Shown here piece by piece: positions 47,234 through 57,860 of a DNA stretch of 64,000 nucleotides. The DNA comes from Phytophthora hibernalis. Taxonomy: Eukaryota > Oomycota > Peronosporomycetes > Peronosporales > Peronosporaceae. The stretch lies in the NCBI GenBank assembly GCA_012656075.1, contig JAAKBF010000007.1, forward strand, positions 1 through 64,000, in the 5' to 3' direction. The stretch's first letter is position 1, and each line of letters opens with the position of its first letter. The translations under genes were made by a program, and so were the position numbers. The notes beneath the pieces were generated by a model. The model made no database searches and had not been told where the DNA came from. It was given only the letters and a program-made list of their open reading frames with translations.

Positions 47234-49285
47234 CTACGCCGTCGTGAACCCGTACGTCTCGGTATTGAGCGTGGCGTGCAGCACCTCCTTGAGCTCCTCT
47301 CGCGACGATGCTAACGGCACATCCAACCGGTTGAAGCACACGTGGCTTCGGATGTATGGGGAGTGCACACCCTTCAACGTAAACGGGCAGATCTGTCCGT
47401 CGTGGCTCGTCAGATGTCGGAAGCCTCCGATCGGCACTCGCGAGCACCCCGTTGCAAACTGCAGTAGGCGGCGTCGGCCTCCCGGGTGCATGTCCCGCAC
47501 CAGCTCCCAGAACCACCGAAGCACTCGCGTCCCCGTCAAGTTCTTGGAGCATCTCGTGTGCACCTCCCAGTCCGTCACGTCGATGGAGTCGCAACCGCAT
47601 AGCACATAATCGAACTCCTCCGCGTCGAAGAGCATGAGGATCTGCCGCGGAATCACTTGGTACAAACCTTTCAAAAACACGTACAGCTGACTGGAGACGC
47701 TTTCCAGTAAATGGTAGTGGAGCCACTTCTCTACGAACGCATGCTTGTTTGCATCGGTCACCGGGATCTCGCCACCGTTTGGAACCAAATCCACCGTCGT
47801 CATGGTTCCACTTGCATCTCTGCGCGTTGCTGTAAAATCGAGTCCGAGCGTCGCTGCACCGTCATGTTCCAGCATCCACAGAAGGCTTTTGTACGTCACC
47901 GGATCCAAGTCCTCGTAGTCGCGGAAGGTGATTGGCATGCCGAGGATGACCTTCAGCAGAGCTGGTGCAAAGTGGAAGGCCATCACTTCGCCCTCCAACA
48001 GCGCACGACCAATAAGACGCCCAACTGCGAAAAAGAACGCTAGATGCTCCTCACCGATCGACTGCCTCGAATTTACGTTGAAGAAATACGTCTGGGCCGC
48101 ATGATTCGTGCAGGTGAAAACCCCGAGCGACGAGTCGATAACCAGCTCCGTCACGAGCGCGAACCATTCGCGGTGCACACCCCCAGCATCTACAGCAGTC
48201 TCTGCAGCAAAGTCTATTCGCAGTACTGAGTGGGTATCATTGTCATCCATACACGACAGGTACTCCATAGATTCCTCGACAACGTATTCGCGACGTAGAA
48301 ATAGCTTCAGCACTTCCAGCTGAGGTGGGACAAGCAGCGTAGAAGTACATGCCACAAAATGTGCAAACTTGGTCGGGAAATCTTCTTTTGACAAATCGAG
48401 CAGGCCCTTGACGTCGACATTCCTGAACGAAGGTGGCCCCGTCGCGAACACTAGCGCGTCTGCTTCGTCGGCAGCCACGGTCTGTATTCCCATCAGCTTC
48501 GTTTCACTTTCCAGCTTCATAGTTACTGAACCAGGCTCTCCGTCTGGTATCACTTTCACCTCAATCTCCGTCTTTGTATCATCTTCGTGAACTCCTTCCT
48601 TGAAAACAGCAACGTATCCAGGATACTGGAAGCAGTTTTGTGTCACCTCCATATTCCGATACCAAAAAGCTTTCCTTCTACAGTCAATCTTGCGTTGCCA
48701 CTCTGCTCGACGCCTAGCACACGTCACCATACGAGCAAGGCACGAAATCAGAAAGCGCATCAAAGCGCAACCCCCAAAACAGCGACTCACTTGACCCGCA
48801 CTTGTCGATCAGTAAGAGGACTTCTCGCCCGAGCTCTCTCAGTCGGTGACAGCTTGAGCTTCTCCCCGCAAAGCACGCAGAGCCTGAACCTCTGCGTGTT
48901 TGCGAATGCACACACTCTGCATCGCACCGCCTCCTCCTCTGCGTCTCTGCAAGCAACCGCGACCCCGTCTCAGTTTGCATTTTGTCCTCAACACCTCTAC
49001 CGACCTCCTACATCTTTACAGCTTCCACGTACAGCGTTGCAACATCAATACGATGTTCTCCAGTCGTGTCATCCCTACAGAAATAACAGGATCACGGCGT
49101 CAACACCTCCGGACGCAAGAAGAAAATTAAAAATAGTCCGCCGCCTACCTGGCGATCAGCGCCTGCTGCAACTCGCTGGAGCTGCGCCCGCGATACTTGC
49201 GCTGTAGCGAGCGAAACATGTAGGCGATGATCAGGTACAGCGCCACCTGTGAGGCCACGATGAGCACCACGAGCACATCCGCCAT
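47234..49285 (-). CDS. Membrane-anchored RanBP2-finger HECT E3 ligase 4 (intact)
   Basis: Best-preserved paralogue: three exons, 49,285-49,149, 48,946-48,791 and 48,713-47,234, exact in frame, 590 residues. Exon 1 encodes MADVLVVLIVASQVALYLII, a signal-anchor. Exon 2 encodes the zinc finger VRCRVCAFANTQRFRLCVLC (C-x2-C-x3-N-x6-C-x2-C). Exon 3 starts at the WW-like RAEWQRKIDCRRKAFWYRN and carries the HECT domain (EDFPTKFAHFVACTSTLLVP to YGFTTA). The catalytic Cys is in SHVCFNRLDVPL, about 30 residues before the end. Introns are 202 and 77 nt. The linker is shorter than in genes 1 and 3. This is the reference model for the cluster's architecture. Confidence 0.93.
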
Positions 49286-49420
49286 CTTCGGAGCTTCTCG
49301 CCCTTCAAACTGAGCATAATCATTGACGTAGAAGTCATTAACACGAGGTTTAACCTCACTCCTACTTCAGTAAAGAGTCACTCAAGTGGGTGCTTTATCG
49401 CCGAGGAGTTCAATTTTACC

Positions 49421-51079
49421 ATGAGCGGCGCACTGAGCGACAAGAGCGCGCTGGTGCTGGAGCTGGGGGAGCGTTACGCGCGATGCGGCATCTCGGGGAG
49501 CGCGCACCTCGCTGTGTCGTGCGCTGGAAGGTGCGTTGTTGTCGTGTTGCGCGTATTATCTTTGAGGTCTCATGGAGTGTGTTTGTCAGGTGGGGAGATG
49601 CTGCAGAAACCCTTGAGTGCCGCTGACTGGCGCCAATATCTGTATCCAGAGCTGCACAGAATGTGCTTCGAGTGAGTCGTTGGGTTATGTTTTGTTTGCG
49701 TGAGCTACGTGGATAACAGGCTGCTGTACTGCCAGTTTGCTGCTGGTGAATCCGACGCATCGGCGGTTTGTCGTGTGTGAAGATCTGCTGCTGCCGCGGG
49801 TGTTCCGGCAGACGCTGTTGAACATTTTATTTGATGTTCTCAAGGTGGGTATTAAATGAGAGTAGAGAAGTGTTGCTTTGGGGCTGAACGGGAGCGCGTT
49901 GCTGTGTCAGGCTTCAGCGGTGTCGTTGGTGCCGTCAATGCTGGCAGTGCTGTATGGCACAGCCAACCACACAGCGTTGGTGGTAGACTGCGGCTGGGCG
50001 GAGACGCGCCTACTGCCTGTCTTCAAGGGAATTCCGCTCCCGTACCTTTACGAGAGTAAGTTTGGTTACTAGAAGTTGTGGAAGGGTGTGAAAATGACAC
50101 GACGTGGTGCTGTTGAAGCTGTGTCTGCTGGAAGCCGGAACTGTTGTGAGTTTATTCAGCGAGAGCTGAATACGTCTCGCGACCAACCGATGGACAGCTC
50201 GAAGACTGTTGTCACGCCTGTGACTGAATCCATTGCAGAGGACATTCTTGAGAGAGCCTGCTTCGCGCAGCAAAAGGTACACTTGGAGAGGCTTCGCGTT
50301 GCTGAAGTTATTTATCGCGGAGCGCATGTTTCTGCTGTTTTGTGCTTGGTGGGTCAGGATCCGTTGCCGAATGTGGTCGACGCAGAGTTTCAGACTCACG
50401 ACAACGATGTGCTGCAGGTCGGTTGGCAGTAGCAAAGGCATATTTTTCACCCGTTGCGGACTCTGGCAATTGTACACTTGGACCTACATGTATTTGATTT
50501 ACAGGTTTCTGGGAGCTTACGCACTGGGGCCGTAGAACAGTTGTTGATTGGTACGTATTCATGATATCGTATGGCCAACTGCGATTCCTAACACGTCGGA
50601 TTCACATCACTATTCGATTGTTCAGGTGACGAAAGCAAGGATGGGACTTCAATTGTCGACGGCATTGTCCAAGTCTTGAAGAAGGCCCCGCTCGACGTGA
50701 GAGCAGCAATGCTGGAGAACCTGCTGTTTGTCGGAGGAACCGCTATGATTCCTGGTAAAATTTCTCTTCAGATAGAGAGTTGGTGTCTTCTTTGCTGTCA
50801 TGCTAACCTATCTGTGTTTCAGGCTTGGCGCAGCGAGTCGTGTCAGAAGTACGTGAGGCGCTACATCATGATAACGAATTTGCCTCGGCTTCCGCTGCTG
50901 TTGACCGAGCACAGCTCGTCCAGACATATTTCCCGCGGAACGTTCTGGCCTGGGTTGGCGGGTCAATTTATGCTGCCACGGAGAGTGCTCGGCTCTCGGC
51001 CATTTCTTCGCAAGAATACAGCAGCTCCAAGGGCACCTGCATTCCTGACTGGCTCACTGTCGCTGAGGATGAATTCTAA
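49421..51079 (+). CDS. ACTR10: Actin-related protein 10 (dynactin Arp11 subunit)
   Basis: Pointed-end subunit of dynactin, needed for dynein cargo binding. Eight exons: 49,421-49,530, 49,598-49,671, 49,736-49,844, 49,911-50,055, 50,119-50,417, 50,505-50,550, 50,626-50,754 and 50,823-51,079; 389 residues (human 417). Actin-fold signatures: ALVLELGERYARCGISG, LLVNPTHRRFVVCEDLLLP, VPSMLAVLY, ALVVDCGWAETRLLPVFKGI, ENLLFVGGTAMIPG and NVLAWVGGSIYAA, with C-terminal IPDWL. Exon 1 needs one extra G in the G4 at 49,497-49,500 to read CGISGERAPRCVVRWK and join exon 2. A CAATTTTACC motif just upstream of the ATG resembles the oomycete initiator. Divergent from HECT gene 4 (136 bp between starts). Confidence 0.92.
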
Positions 51080-51254
51080 AACGAAAAGAGAGTACGTGCC
51101 GATGATGTGGGTTTAAATGGTTAGTGTATTTCCTAATGCCGAAATTGTTGCGCTATGAAGTGATTAACAAACCTTCGTCAGCATGAACGGCACCATGTTT
51201 TCGTAAGCGAGACGACTTTAATGGTTTAAGCTCGTAGGGTTTCAACCGTCAGAC

Positions 51255-53203
51255 TCACTTACTCGTTCGAATTCCGAGTGGTTTGCCAGTATCATCCCAT
51301 GGCGCCTTCATGCCAAGATCAGGCATATTTTTGGGATTGTTAGTCGCGGCTCCACTGGGCCGCTTCAACGGAGCTACATGATGCGGCAATGCTGACTTGC
51401 GCGGTTGCATCTCTCTCGCCACCTTCGCATCTGCTTCTGCCGATGATTGCACGCCTTCCTCGCGTCGGCGTTCCTCCTTGAGTCGGCTCGGAGTTGACTC
51501 TTGATGCGTGATGTGATACAGTCCACCGCTGCGGCATCTTCCTCCTCGTCTTCGTCAGTGAATTCGTTGTCGACCTTCCACAGACTGATGCGGCGTAGTT
51601 CTTCACAGCCACGCACTCCATTGCGATACGTCTTGAGTTGGACACCTTCCTTCTGAAGAGAGACGTCTGGGAAATTGGTGTCAAGTAGCGCCTGGTCTTC
51701 CTCGCCATTTTCAAGGTAGACGTAGAAAGTGTAGTCATAGTAAAGCAGCACAAGCACGACGCCGCCCACATGGATCTTGCTCGCTATAGCCTCCACATCC
51801 TATACAGATCAATCATCAGCAACGTAGAGTGAGTCATGCAATTAATCGAGCCATGAAACTACCAAAGTGCACTGACCTGGAATGCAGCGCATTTGTCCAT
51901 GGCAATTTCAAAGAAGCACTGAGCATTATCATCCTCAAGCCAGCTTCCAACGTTACCCGAGCTCTTGACAAATGAGCCCCCGGTTTGAGCCAGTGATTGC
52001 ACGAATTGCTCTGCCTTGGACATTTCTTCCTGCATTGCGGGTACAACACTTGCCAAGTGCTCCATCGATGGGGTAAATAATGATGTCGCCGGCATCTTGG
52101 AAACTTCGCACATAAAGGTCTATGAGAGCACAAAACGAACGTGGTGATTAACAGCGCGACCAGAATAATACTTGACCGCTAGGACATTACCAGAGCACTC
52201 TGCTGCCGTCGAAGCATGGGGATGATGATAGGAATGTCCGACAACTCAAGCTTTGGTCCCAGATCCACGTGCCCGTTGTAGCACCAGTTGCCAAATCGGA
52301 AAAGCACCTCGCGCAAACTCGGGGTGCTTGTGGAGCCTTCAGCACGAGGAGTGCGCCGAATGAGGAAGGTTTGGTTGTACCCTGTTCCGCTGACATCCTT
52401 GCATTGCACTTTCAGAGGTTTCGGTGGGCTTTGGTGTTTGCCGATAGTAGCCGCCTGCCACAGTGTGAGCTTTTTCATATTACTGCAGTCGTCCTCACGG
52501 TACGTCTGCAAGTTAATGCCCTGAAGGTGGGCCGAGAGGTCTGGGAAACGTACATCCAGCAAAGGTTGCTCGCCGTCAGCTTCCTGCAACACAACGTAGA
52601 AACTACGTTGGAAGTAGATCACCAAGAGCACCAACCCACGCACGAAGGTCTTGCTGGCCACGATGTCCACATCATCGAAGCATTCATAGCCTCCGCTCTG
52701 CAACTCGAAAAGGTTTTCGCTCCACCGTCGTTCACATCACCATCTACCCATGTGTGCTCCTCTGCAGCTTTCATCAACTTGCGTTCGATACGCTCGCTTG
52801 AAAGCTCAGCGCCGATGAAGTCGTACACATCGTACAGTGTTTCAAGGGGTGTCGAGTATTGAGACGTCGAGGGCATGGCCTTCCATTCACAAAGATATTG
52901 CAACGAAGCCTGCTGCTTCTGAAGTGCAGGCACGATCACCGGTAGATCGGCGAGCTCCAGATCGGAACTGCCGAGGTCGACCTTCCCGCTGTAGCACCAA
53001 TTGCCACAACGGAAGAGAACTTCATGAAGGTTGTTCTTGCTGGACTTGACAATGTACGTCTGGTTGTATCCGTCACGCAGCGCCACGATCTCTGGGGTCG
53101 GGGCTCCCGAGTCGTCCGCGTTAATGTCGGCTTCGTCAGCGTGTGCCTTAGAGAAAGGCTTGTTCTTGGCCAGAATTCGATCGTCGTTGCCCTTGGCCTC
53201 CAT
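51255..53203 (-). CDS. Unrecognised protein with duplicated ~190-residue module
   Basis: Start chosen at MEAKGNDDRILAKNKPFSK. The protein contains two copies of one module. Module 1: GYNQTYIVKSSKNNLHEVLF, RCGNWCYSGKVDLGSSDLEL, then FDDVDIVASKTFVRGLVLLV, YFQRSFYVVLQ, LLDVRFPDLS and LQTYRED. Module 2: GYNQTFLIRRTPRAEG, RFGNWCYNGHVDLGPKLEL, then AIASKIHVGGVVLVLLYYDY, LLDTNFPDVS and LKTYRNG. A basic coiled tail follows. Introns lie near 52,190-52,115 and 51,880-51,795. One A is missing in A4 near 52,710, and another one-base change near 51,500 is needed to reach the tail ending GKPLGIRTSK. I do not recognise the module. The hydrophobic VLLVIYF strands look like beta structure, not membrane segments. 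Confidence 0.7.
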
Positions 53204-53536
53204 TGTTGTGGCTCCTTTAGACCTTTGCTGGTTCCCTACCTTCGAAACTGCTCCACTGAGCGAGAATGGAGGGACGCCAAGCAAGATCAAGCGGGTGAAG
53301 GCAGCTCTTCCGTTGCGAAACTATCGTGGTCTCTGCTAAAATGGGAGACACTTGCTGCATGTATGTCAACTTGGAGCATGGCTCGAAACGAATCGATGCC
53401 AAGTTTTGCGTGAACGGATGATTATCTACACGAATCGTGTAACACGATGAAGCAAGCTGCTTGGGTCTGCAGTGCGCAGACTCTGGACTAGGACTGGTAT
53501 GTGCAATTGGTTGGCCCTCCTTCAGTTGTGGCAAAG

Positions 53537-55013
53537 CTACCACTTGTGCGGCTTGGCCCATGCACCAGTGGCCTTCGCCCGCAGGTGCAGCAGCATTGGG
53601 TGTCGGGGAGCAGCCGGCTGGACAAGCGGCTTGGCCCACGCGTTTCCAGTAGACTGAGTAGGCTGCGGGGCCGGGGTGGGGCACCTCCAGGCGGTGGGCC
53701 CCAAGTAGCACCAGGAGGAGGAGGGGTGCCTGGCGACGGACTTGCGGGTTCTGAACGCGAGCGTGGCGACCGCGCAGGATGGCTTGATCTTGGTGGCGGC
53801 CTGAGCGTCCGTCAACGGCAGAGCCTCCGGGAAGGCCGTGCCGATCTTCGTGTCCTTGCCATGGCCGAAGCTGAAGCACTTGATGTTGCAGAGATATGGG
53901 CCGAGCTGTACGTGGTTGTTCTCCTGGCCGTTCAGGTAGCACATGGTGTACAGGGCCATCTCGAACTCCGGGCTCACTCCAATCAAGCTACAAAATGCCA
54001 CCACATAAGTCATTGTTAGTCATGTCGAGCTTAGAAAATTCTTGGAGTGCAATGACCGAGTCTCACCTCGTGGACACGGGCTTCATTTCATCTTCCCACT
54101 GGAACTGGAACGTGATCAACTGCTCCTTGTTGTGGGGCTCCATGAACTTGCATCCGCGCTGCTTCGGACGAATGTATCCCTTGTAGTCAATGCGGCCGTT
54201 GCGCTCCTCGTTGTACACTTGGAGCCAATTGTGGCAACCGCAGATCTTGCCCTGCTCAGTGAAAAGCACACAATTCTATTAGCAACAACATCAAATTCCC
54301 ACATACATCATCAAACTCACATTTTTCTCCTCGCCAACGAACACGTGCTCAAAGCCCGACGAGTCGTTGCGCACTTCACGGCGGTACAGTCCGAACCAAA
54401 TGAACTCGAGCTTTTTCTTGAAGTCTCCAATGTCACCCGTGAACTTCTTGTTCTTGACCAGCCAACTGCAATTGACAGCATATAGTCAGCACTACGTCTA
54501 TACCGCGTCATCACCGTCATACTCACGCGTGGGCATAGCGCATGGGCGGCGTCTCCAGCACAGCGTTCAGGAACGCGTTGTTCTCCGCCAGCTCCTTGGG
54601 CGTCACGCGTTCTGCTACACCTGTCTGTGCATCAGAAGCATCCAATTGCCTCAACCTCAGTCACAATTCCGATCTGCCCATTGCATTTCCAACCAGTCGC
54701 ACCTCGCGCTCGTAGTTGTCCAGCAGGTCGAAGAGCAGCTTGTACGTGCGGCGTTCGAAGACACTTGGATCCACGAACGTGAAGAGCGTCTCGCGTGCCA
54801 CGTCACCGCGGGCGTAGGCGGTCTTGCCCTCCTGCAGGTTCACTTCGTAGTGCACGTTGGGCTCCAGACGGTTGGCGTCCAGCTCCCAGAGCTTGTTGCA
54901 CGCGGCCGAGAGGCTCTTGAGCTCGGCGACTGCAGTGGCACAAGTCAGTATTCTGTGGGGTTTCTCTGTTAGTTTATTGCAATTCGCTTACAGGTCGGGG
55001 TGGCGCTGGCCAT
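53537..55013 (-). CDS. ENDOU: EndoU-family endoribonuclease
   Basis: Six exons, all joining in frame: 55,013-54,992, 54,929-54,703, 54,624-54,527, 54,465-54,321, 54,251-54,067 and 53,987-53,537; 375 residues. XendoU fold signatures: LWELDANRLEPNVHYEV, ERVTPKELAENNAFLNAVL, FEHVFVGEEKN, CGCHNWLQVYNEERNGRIDY, KGYIRPK, SPEFEMALYTMCYL and KIGTAFPEAL. The catalytic pair of His sit in HVFVGE and CHNW and the Lys in DYKGYI, all present. The family cleaves RNA at U, Mn-dependent, leaving 2',3'-cyclic phosphate. No signal peptide, so probably intracellular. The C-terminal 80 residues are Pro/Ala-rich and not part of the fold. Intron 1 (62 nt) has AACTAAC. Confidence 0.92.
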
Positions 55014-55518
55014 TGCGCAGGGGATATTACTCGAGCTGCTCAGGGCGATCGGGGAATGAATTGCATCCGTCCTGCAGCTGCACCACGTTGTCGTCAGTTG
55101 CAGGGTATAGCGGCCGCAGTCAGCGAATCAGCGTCGTCGAAACAGCTGCTGACACAGGCAACTTTATGAACGAGCCAATCAGCGCCTCCTTTTGACAAAT
55201 GTACATAGCTGTGTACCGATAGATACATGTACTCGCCTACTCGCCTTTTGGTCTCAGCTAAGAGCTACCGCAAGACCGTCACACACTTACACTGTACCAT
55301 ATCTGCAGCCTGATTGTTATCGGCAAGCTGAGTACTTGGGCGAGCTATCTCACCGTGAAGCGAGACGTGCAGCTCAAGCGCAGCATCGCAATTGCCAAGG
55401 CTCAATATGATCGGTGACTCCCGGTGCTGGCTCAGCTTTCAAACACCTGCATGAGATGCGGCCCGGACACCGAAATATTGCAGTAACGCACTGAGGATAC
55501 ACACCTGAATCGATGGAA
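55014..55518. other. Spacer, no gene seen
   Basis: Between the EndoU start and the next small ORF. Only short frames; no RNA gene or domain recognised. Confidence 0.5.
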
Positions 55519-55853
55519 TTAGCCGATGCGATCGCGGAGTGATGGACACAGGAGCGCCTGAGGCTCTGCCTCAGGCAGGGCTGCCTCCCGTTTAACAAGC
55601 AGTTGGCGGTAATGGCATGTGCTCACGGCAATATCTTCTGCACGTAGAACTATACCACCATGGTTTTCAAGCGATTGCAGCGAGGTGATTGCCTTGCAAA
55701 GCTCGCCTTGATGGCTCGAAAGCCACGAGCAAAATGCCAAGCACCAGAAACGGATGTCCGTACCTTTTGTAACTGAGGCTTCAACACTCTCTTTCCTAAT
55801 AACCTCTCCTCCAGAATCTTCAGTTTTGCATCATTCGAGCCCAAAAGTCCCAT
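55519..55853 (-). CDS. Small hypothetical helical protein
   Basis: Possible two-exon gene divergent from NAGS, 81 bp between starts. Exon 1 reads MGLLGSNDAKLKILEERLLG then KRVLKPQLQ, ending at a GTACGG donor. Exon 2 reads HQGELCKAITSLQSLENHGG, STCHYRQLLVKREAALPEAE, to a stop at 55,519. Helical, charged, no domain recognised. The acceptor is not certain. Confidence 0.35.
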
Positions 55854-55934
55854 CCTACATCATCTCCCCGATCTTTCATCATATCCCACCTACGTCATCT
55901 CTGGGCCAAAAGAGGAGGTTGGTGGTTTTGCTCG

Positions 55935-57680
55935 ATGATGTGCCTCGCCTTGGTGGCCCGCCACTCTCGCACTCGCCGCTTCGCGTTCAGAGCTCCGTCG
56001 TCTCCCAGCAGCTCCATGTGGGTCCGTCCTGGCGTCCTGCGCACTCGCAGACTGCTCTTCTCGTCCGCGTGCGGCCGCTCGCGCTCGTCTCTGGGCAGTC
56101 TGCGCGTCTTCACGTCCGCCCGAGGGGCACTTCAGGCCGGCGCATCGCCGTCCGCGCCCGTGTCCGAGCCCCTGAGCGGTGGATACCCCACGACGGCAGG
56201 TATGAAGCCACCCGTGGATGACCAGCACACCGCCATCGCCGACTTCATGCCCATCGTGCCACCCGAGTGTCTGCGCGTGCAGCAGGCCGAGATCCCGGCA
56301 CAGGACGCCCCCGTTGGCCCGTCCTCCTTCACGTCCATGTTCCGTGACATGTCGCCCTACATCAACTTCCACCGAGGCACGACCATGGTCATCCACCTGC
56401 CAGGCCAACTGGTCGAGTCCAACCTCTTCGGTGCTGTGATGCACGACATCGCGCTGCTCAACACGTTCGGCATCAAGTTGGTGCTGGTGGCAGGCTCCCG
56501 ACCGCAGCTGAACAGACAGTTGTCGCTCCGCAAACTGTCGCAGAGATTCGACTGCGGTATGCGCATCACCGGCCCCATGGAGCTCCAGTGCGCCATGGAT
56601 GCGGCCGGCTCCGTGCGTTTCCAGATCGAGAGCTACTTGGGACGAGGGATCGTCAACTCGCCTGGGCGAGCGAGGACGATCAACATTTCGTCCGGGAACT
56701 TCATCACTGCACAGCCGGTTGGTGTTCGAGGAGGCGTCGACTTCAAGAACACAGGGGAGATGCGACGACTGAATGTCGACAAGGTGCGCGCTGCGCTGGA
56801 TGGCGGAGACATTGTGCTCATCTCCAGCATCGGATACAGCGCCAGTGGAGAGGTCTTCAACTGCGTCTCAGAGCAGGTGGCGAGCAAGTGTGCTGTCCAG
56901 CTCGAAAGTTCCAAGCTGATCTTCATGCACAACGGCGAGGAGCTCATCGACTCGCGATCGAACTCAATGGTGCAGACTCTCGTGATCGAGCAGGCACAGC
57001 AGTACATCGAGCTGGCGCGCCAAAACACGGACATTAGTGGCGATTTCCTGCTGTACGTGAAGGAGTCGATCAAGGCCTGTGTGAACGGAGTCAAGCGCTC
57101 ACACCTTGTCAGTCGTCACGTGGACGGCGGCTTGTTGCAGGAGCTCTTCACTCGCGACGGCGAAGGTCTTATGATCACAAAGCACATGTACGAAGGCATT
57201 CGGATGGCTTCTACCAACGACATCGTGAGCATCATGCGCCTCATCCAGCCGTTACTGGACGACGACGTGCTGGTGTCGCGTGATCAGGAGCAGATTGAGA
57301 GCAATGTGGACACGTTCACGGTTGTGGAGCGCGACGGTGCGATCATCGCGTGCTGTACACTACAGCCATACGAGAACAACTTCGCTGAGATGGGATGTGT
57401 AGCTGTCGACCCGACCTACCGCAACCTCGGCAAGGGTAATGCTTTGCTAGGATACGTTATGCGCAAATCAGCAGCCATGGGCGTCACCAAGCTGTTCGTG
57501 ATGACGACTCGAACAGCCCACTGGTTCCTAGAGCGCGGCTTCGTGGAGGCTACAGTGAACGACCTCCCTCCGTCGAAGCTGACCAAGATCGACCTCAAGC
57601 GCAAGTCGAAGGTCTACATTTGCGACATCAGCACGAAGAAGGCTCTGGACGAGAAGGAACTGCTTCTTCAGATGGAATAG
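55935..57680 (+). CDS. NAGS: N-acetylglutamate synthase, mitochondrial, ArgA type
   Basis: First step of arginine synthesis: acetyl-CoA plus glutamate to N-acetylglutamate. Uninterrupted 581 codons, no intron. The N-terminal ~70 residues are Arg/Ser-rich without acids (HSRTRRFAFRAPSSPSSSM), fitting a mitochondrial presequence; a second Met (MWVRPGVLRTRRLL) is an alternative start. The amino-acid kinase domain (residues ~130-400) has INFHRGTTMVIHLPGQLVE, LVLVAGSRPQLNRQL and GDIVLISSIGYSASGEVFNC. The GNAT domain (~430-570) has MGCVAVDPTYRNLGKGNALL and FVMTTRTAHWFLERGF. The kinase-GNAT fusion in this form is the bacterial ArgA type rather than the ArgJ type. It may be feedback-inhibited by arginine, as in that family. 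Confidence 0.95.
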   Translation: MMCLALVARHSRTRRFAFRAPSSPSSSMWVRPGVLRTRRLLFSSACGRSRSSLGSLRVFTSARGALQAGASPSAPVSEPLSGGYPTTAGMKPPVDDQHTAIADFMPIVPPECLRVQQAEIPAQDAPVGPSSFTSMFRDMSPYINFHRGTTMVIHLPGQLVESNLFGAVMHDIALLNTFGIKLVLVAGSRPQLNRQLSLRKLSQRFDCGMRITGPMELQCAMDAAGSVRFQIESYLGRGIVNSPGRARTINISSGNFITAQPVGVRGGVDFKNTGEMRRLNVDKVRAALDGGDIVLISSIGYSASGEVFNCVSEQVASKCAVQLESSKLIFMHNGEELIDSRSNSMVQTLVIEQAQQYIELARQNTDISGDFLLYVKESIKACVNGVKRSHLVSRHVDGGLLQELFTRDGEGLMITKHMYEGIRMASTNDIVSIMRLIQPLLDDDVLVSRDQEQIESNVDTFTVVERDGAIIACCTLQPYENNFAEMGCVAVDPTYRNLGKGNALLGYVMRKSAAMGVTKLFVMTTRTAHWFLERGFVEATVNDLPPSKLTKIDLKRKSKVYICDISTKKALDEKELLLQME

Positions 57681-57860
57681 CGCGGTGCGCTGCCAAATTT
57701 TTACGATCGACCGACATTTTGCCTATCGGTCGACACCGCAATTCCTTAGAAGGGATGCAGGAAAGCGAGCATGCCAGTCATATTTAACTCACACAAGCTG
57801 CTCGGACGTTTTCCCTCCCAGTCGTTCTCATGGCTTCCATTTATCTTGAGCTGACTCACG

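Noticed and set aside
50056..50072. 17 nt intron in ACTR10
   Set aside because: Too short; a 63 nt intron to the acceptor at 50,117-50,118 keeps frame and fits the family alignment better.
53217..53942. 241-codon minus frame downstream of EndoU as a separate gene
   Set aside because: It overlaps the last EndoU exon in another frame and the start of the neighbouring gene; it has no domain.
56588..57094. Other-frame ORFs within NAGS (149 and 153 codons)
   Set aside because: Shadows of the 581-codon NAGS frame.
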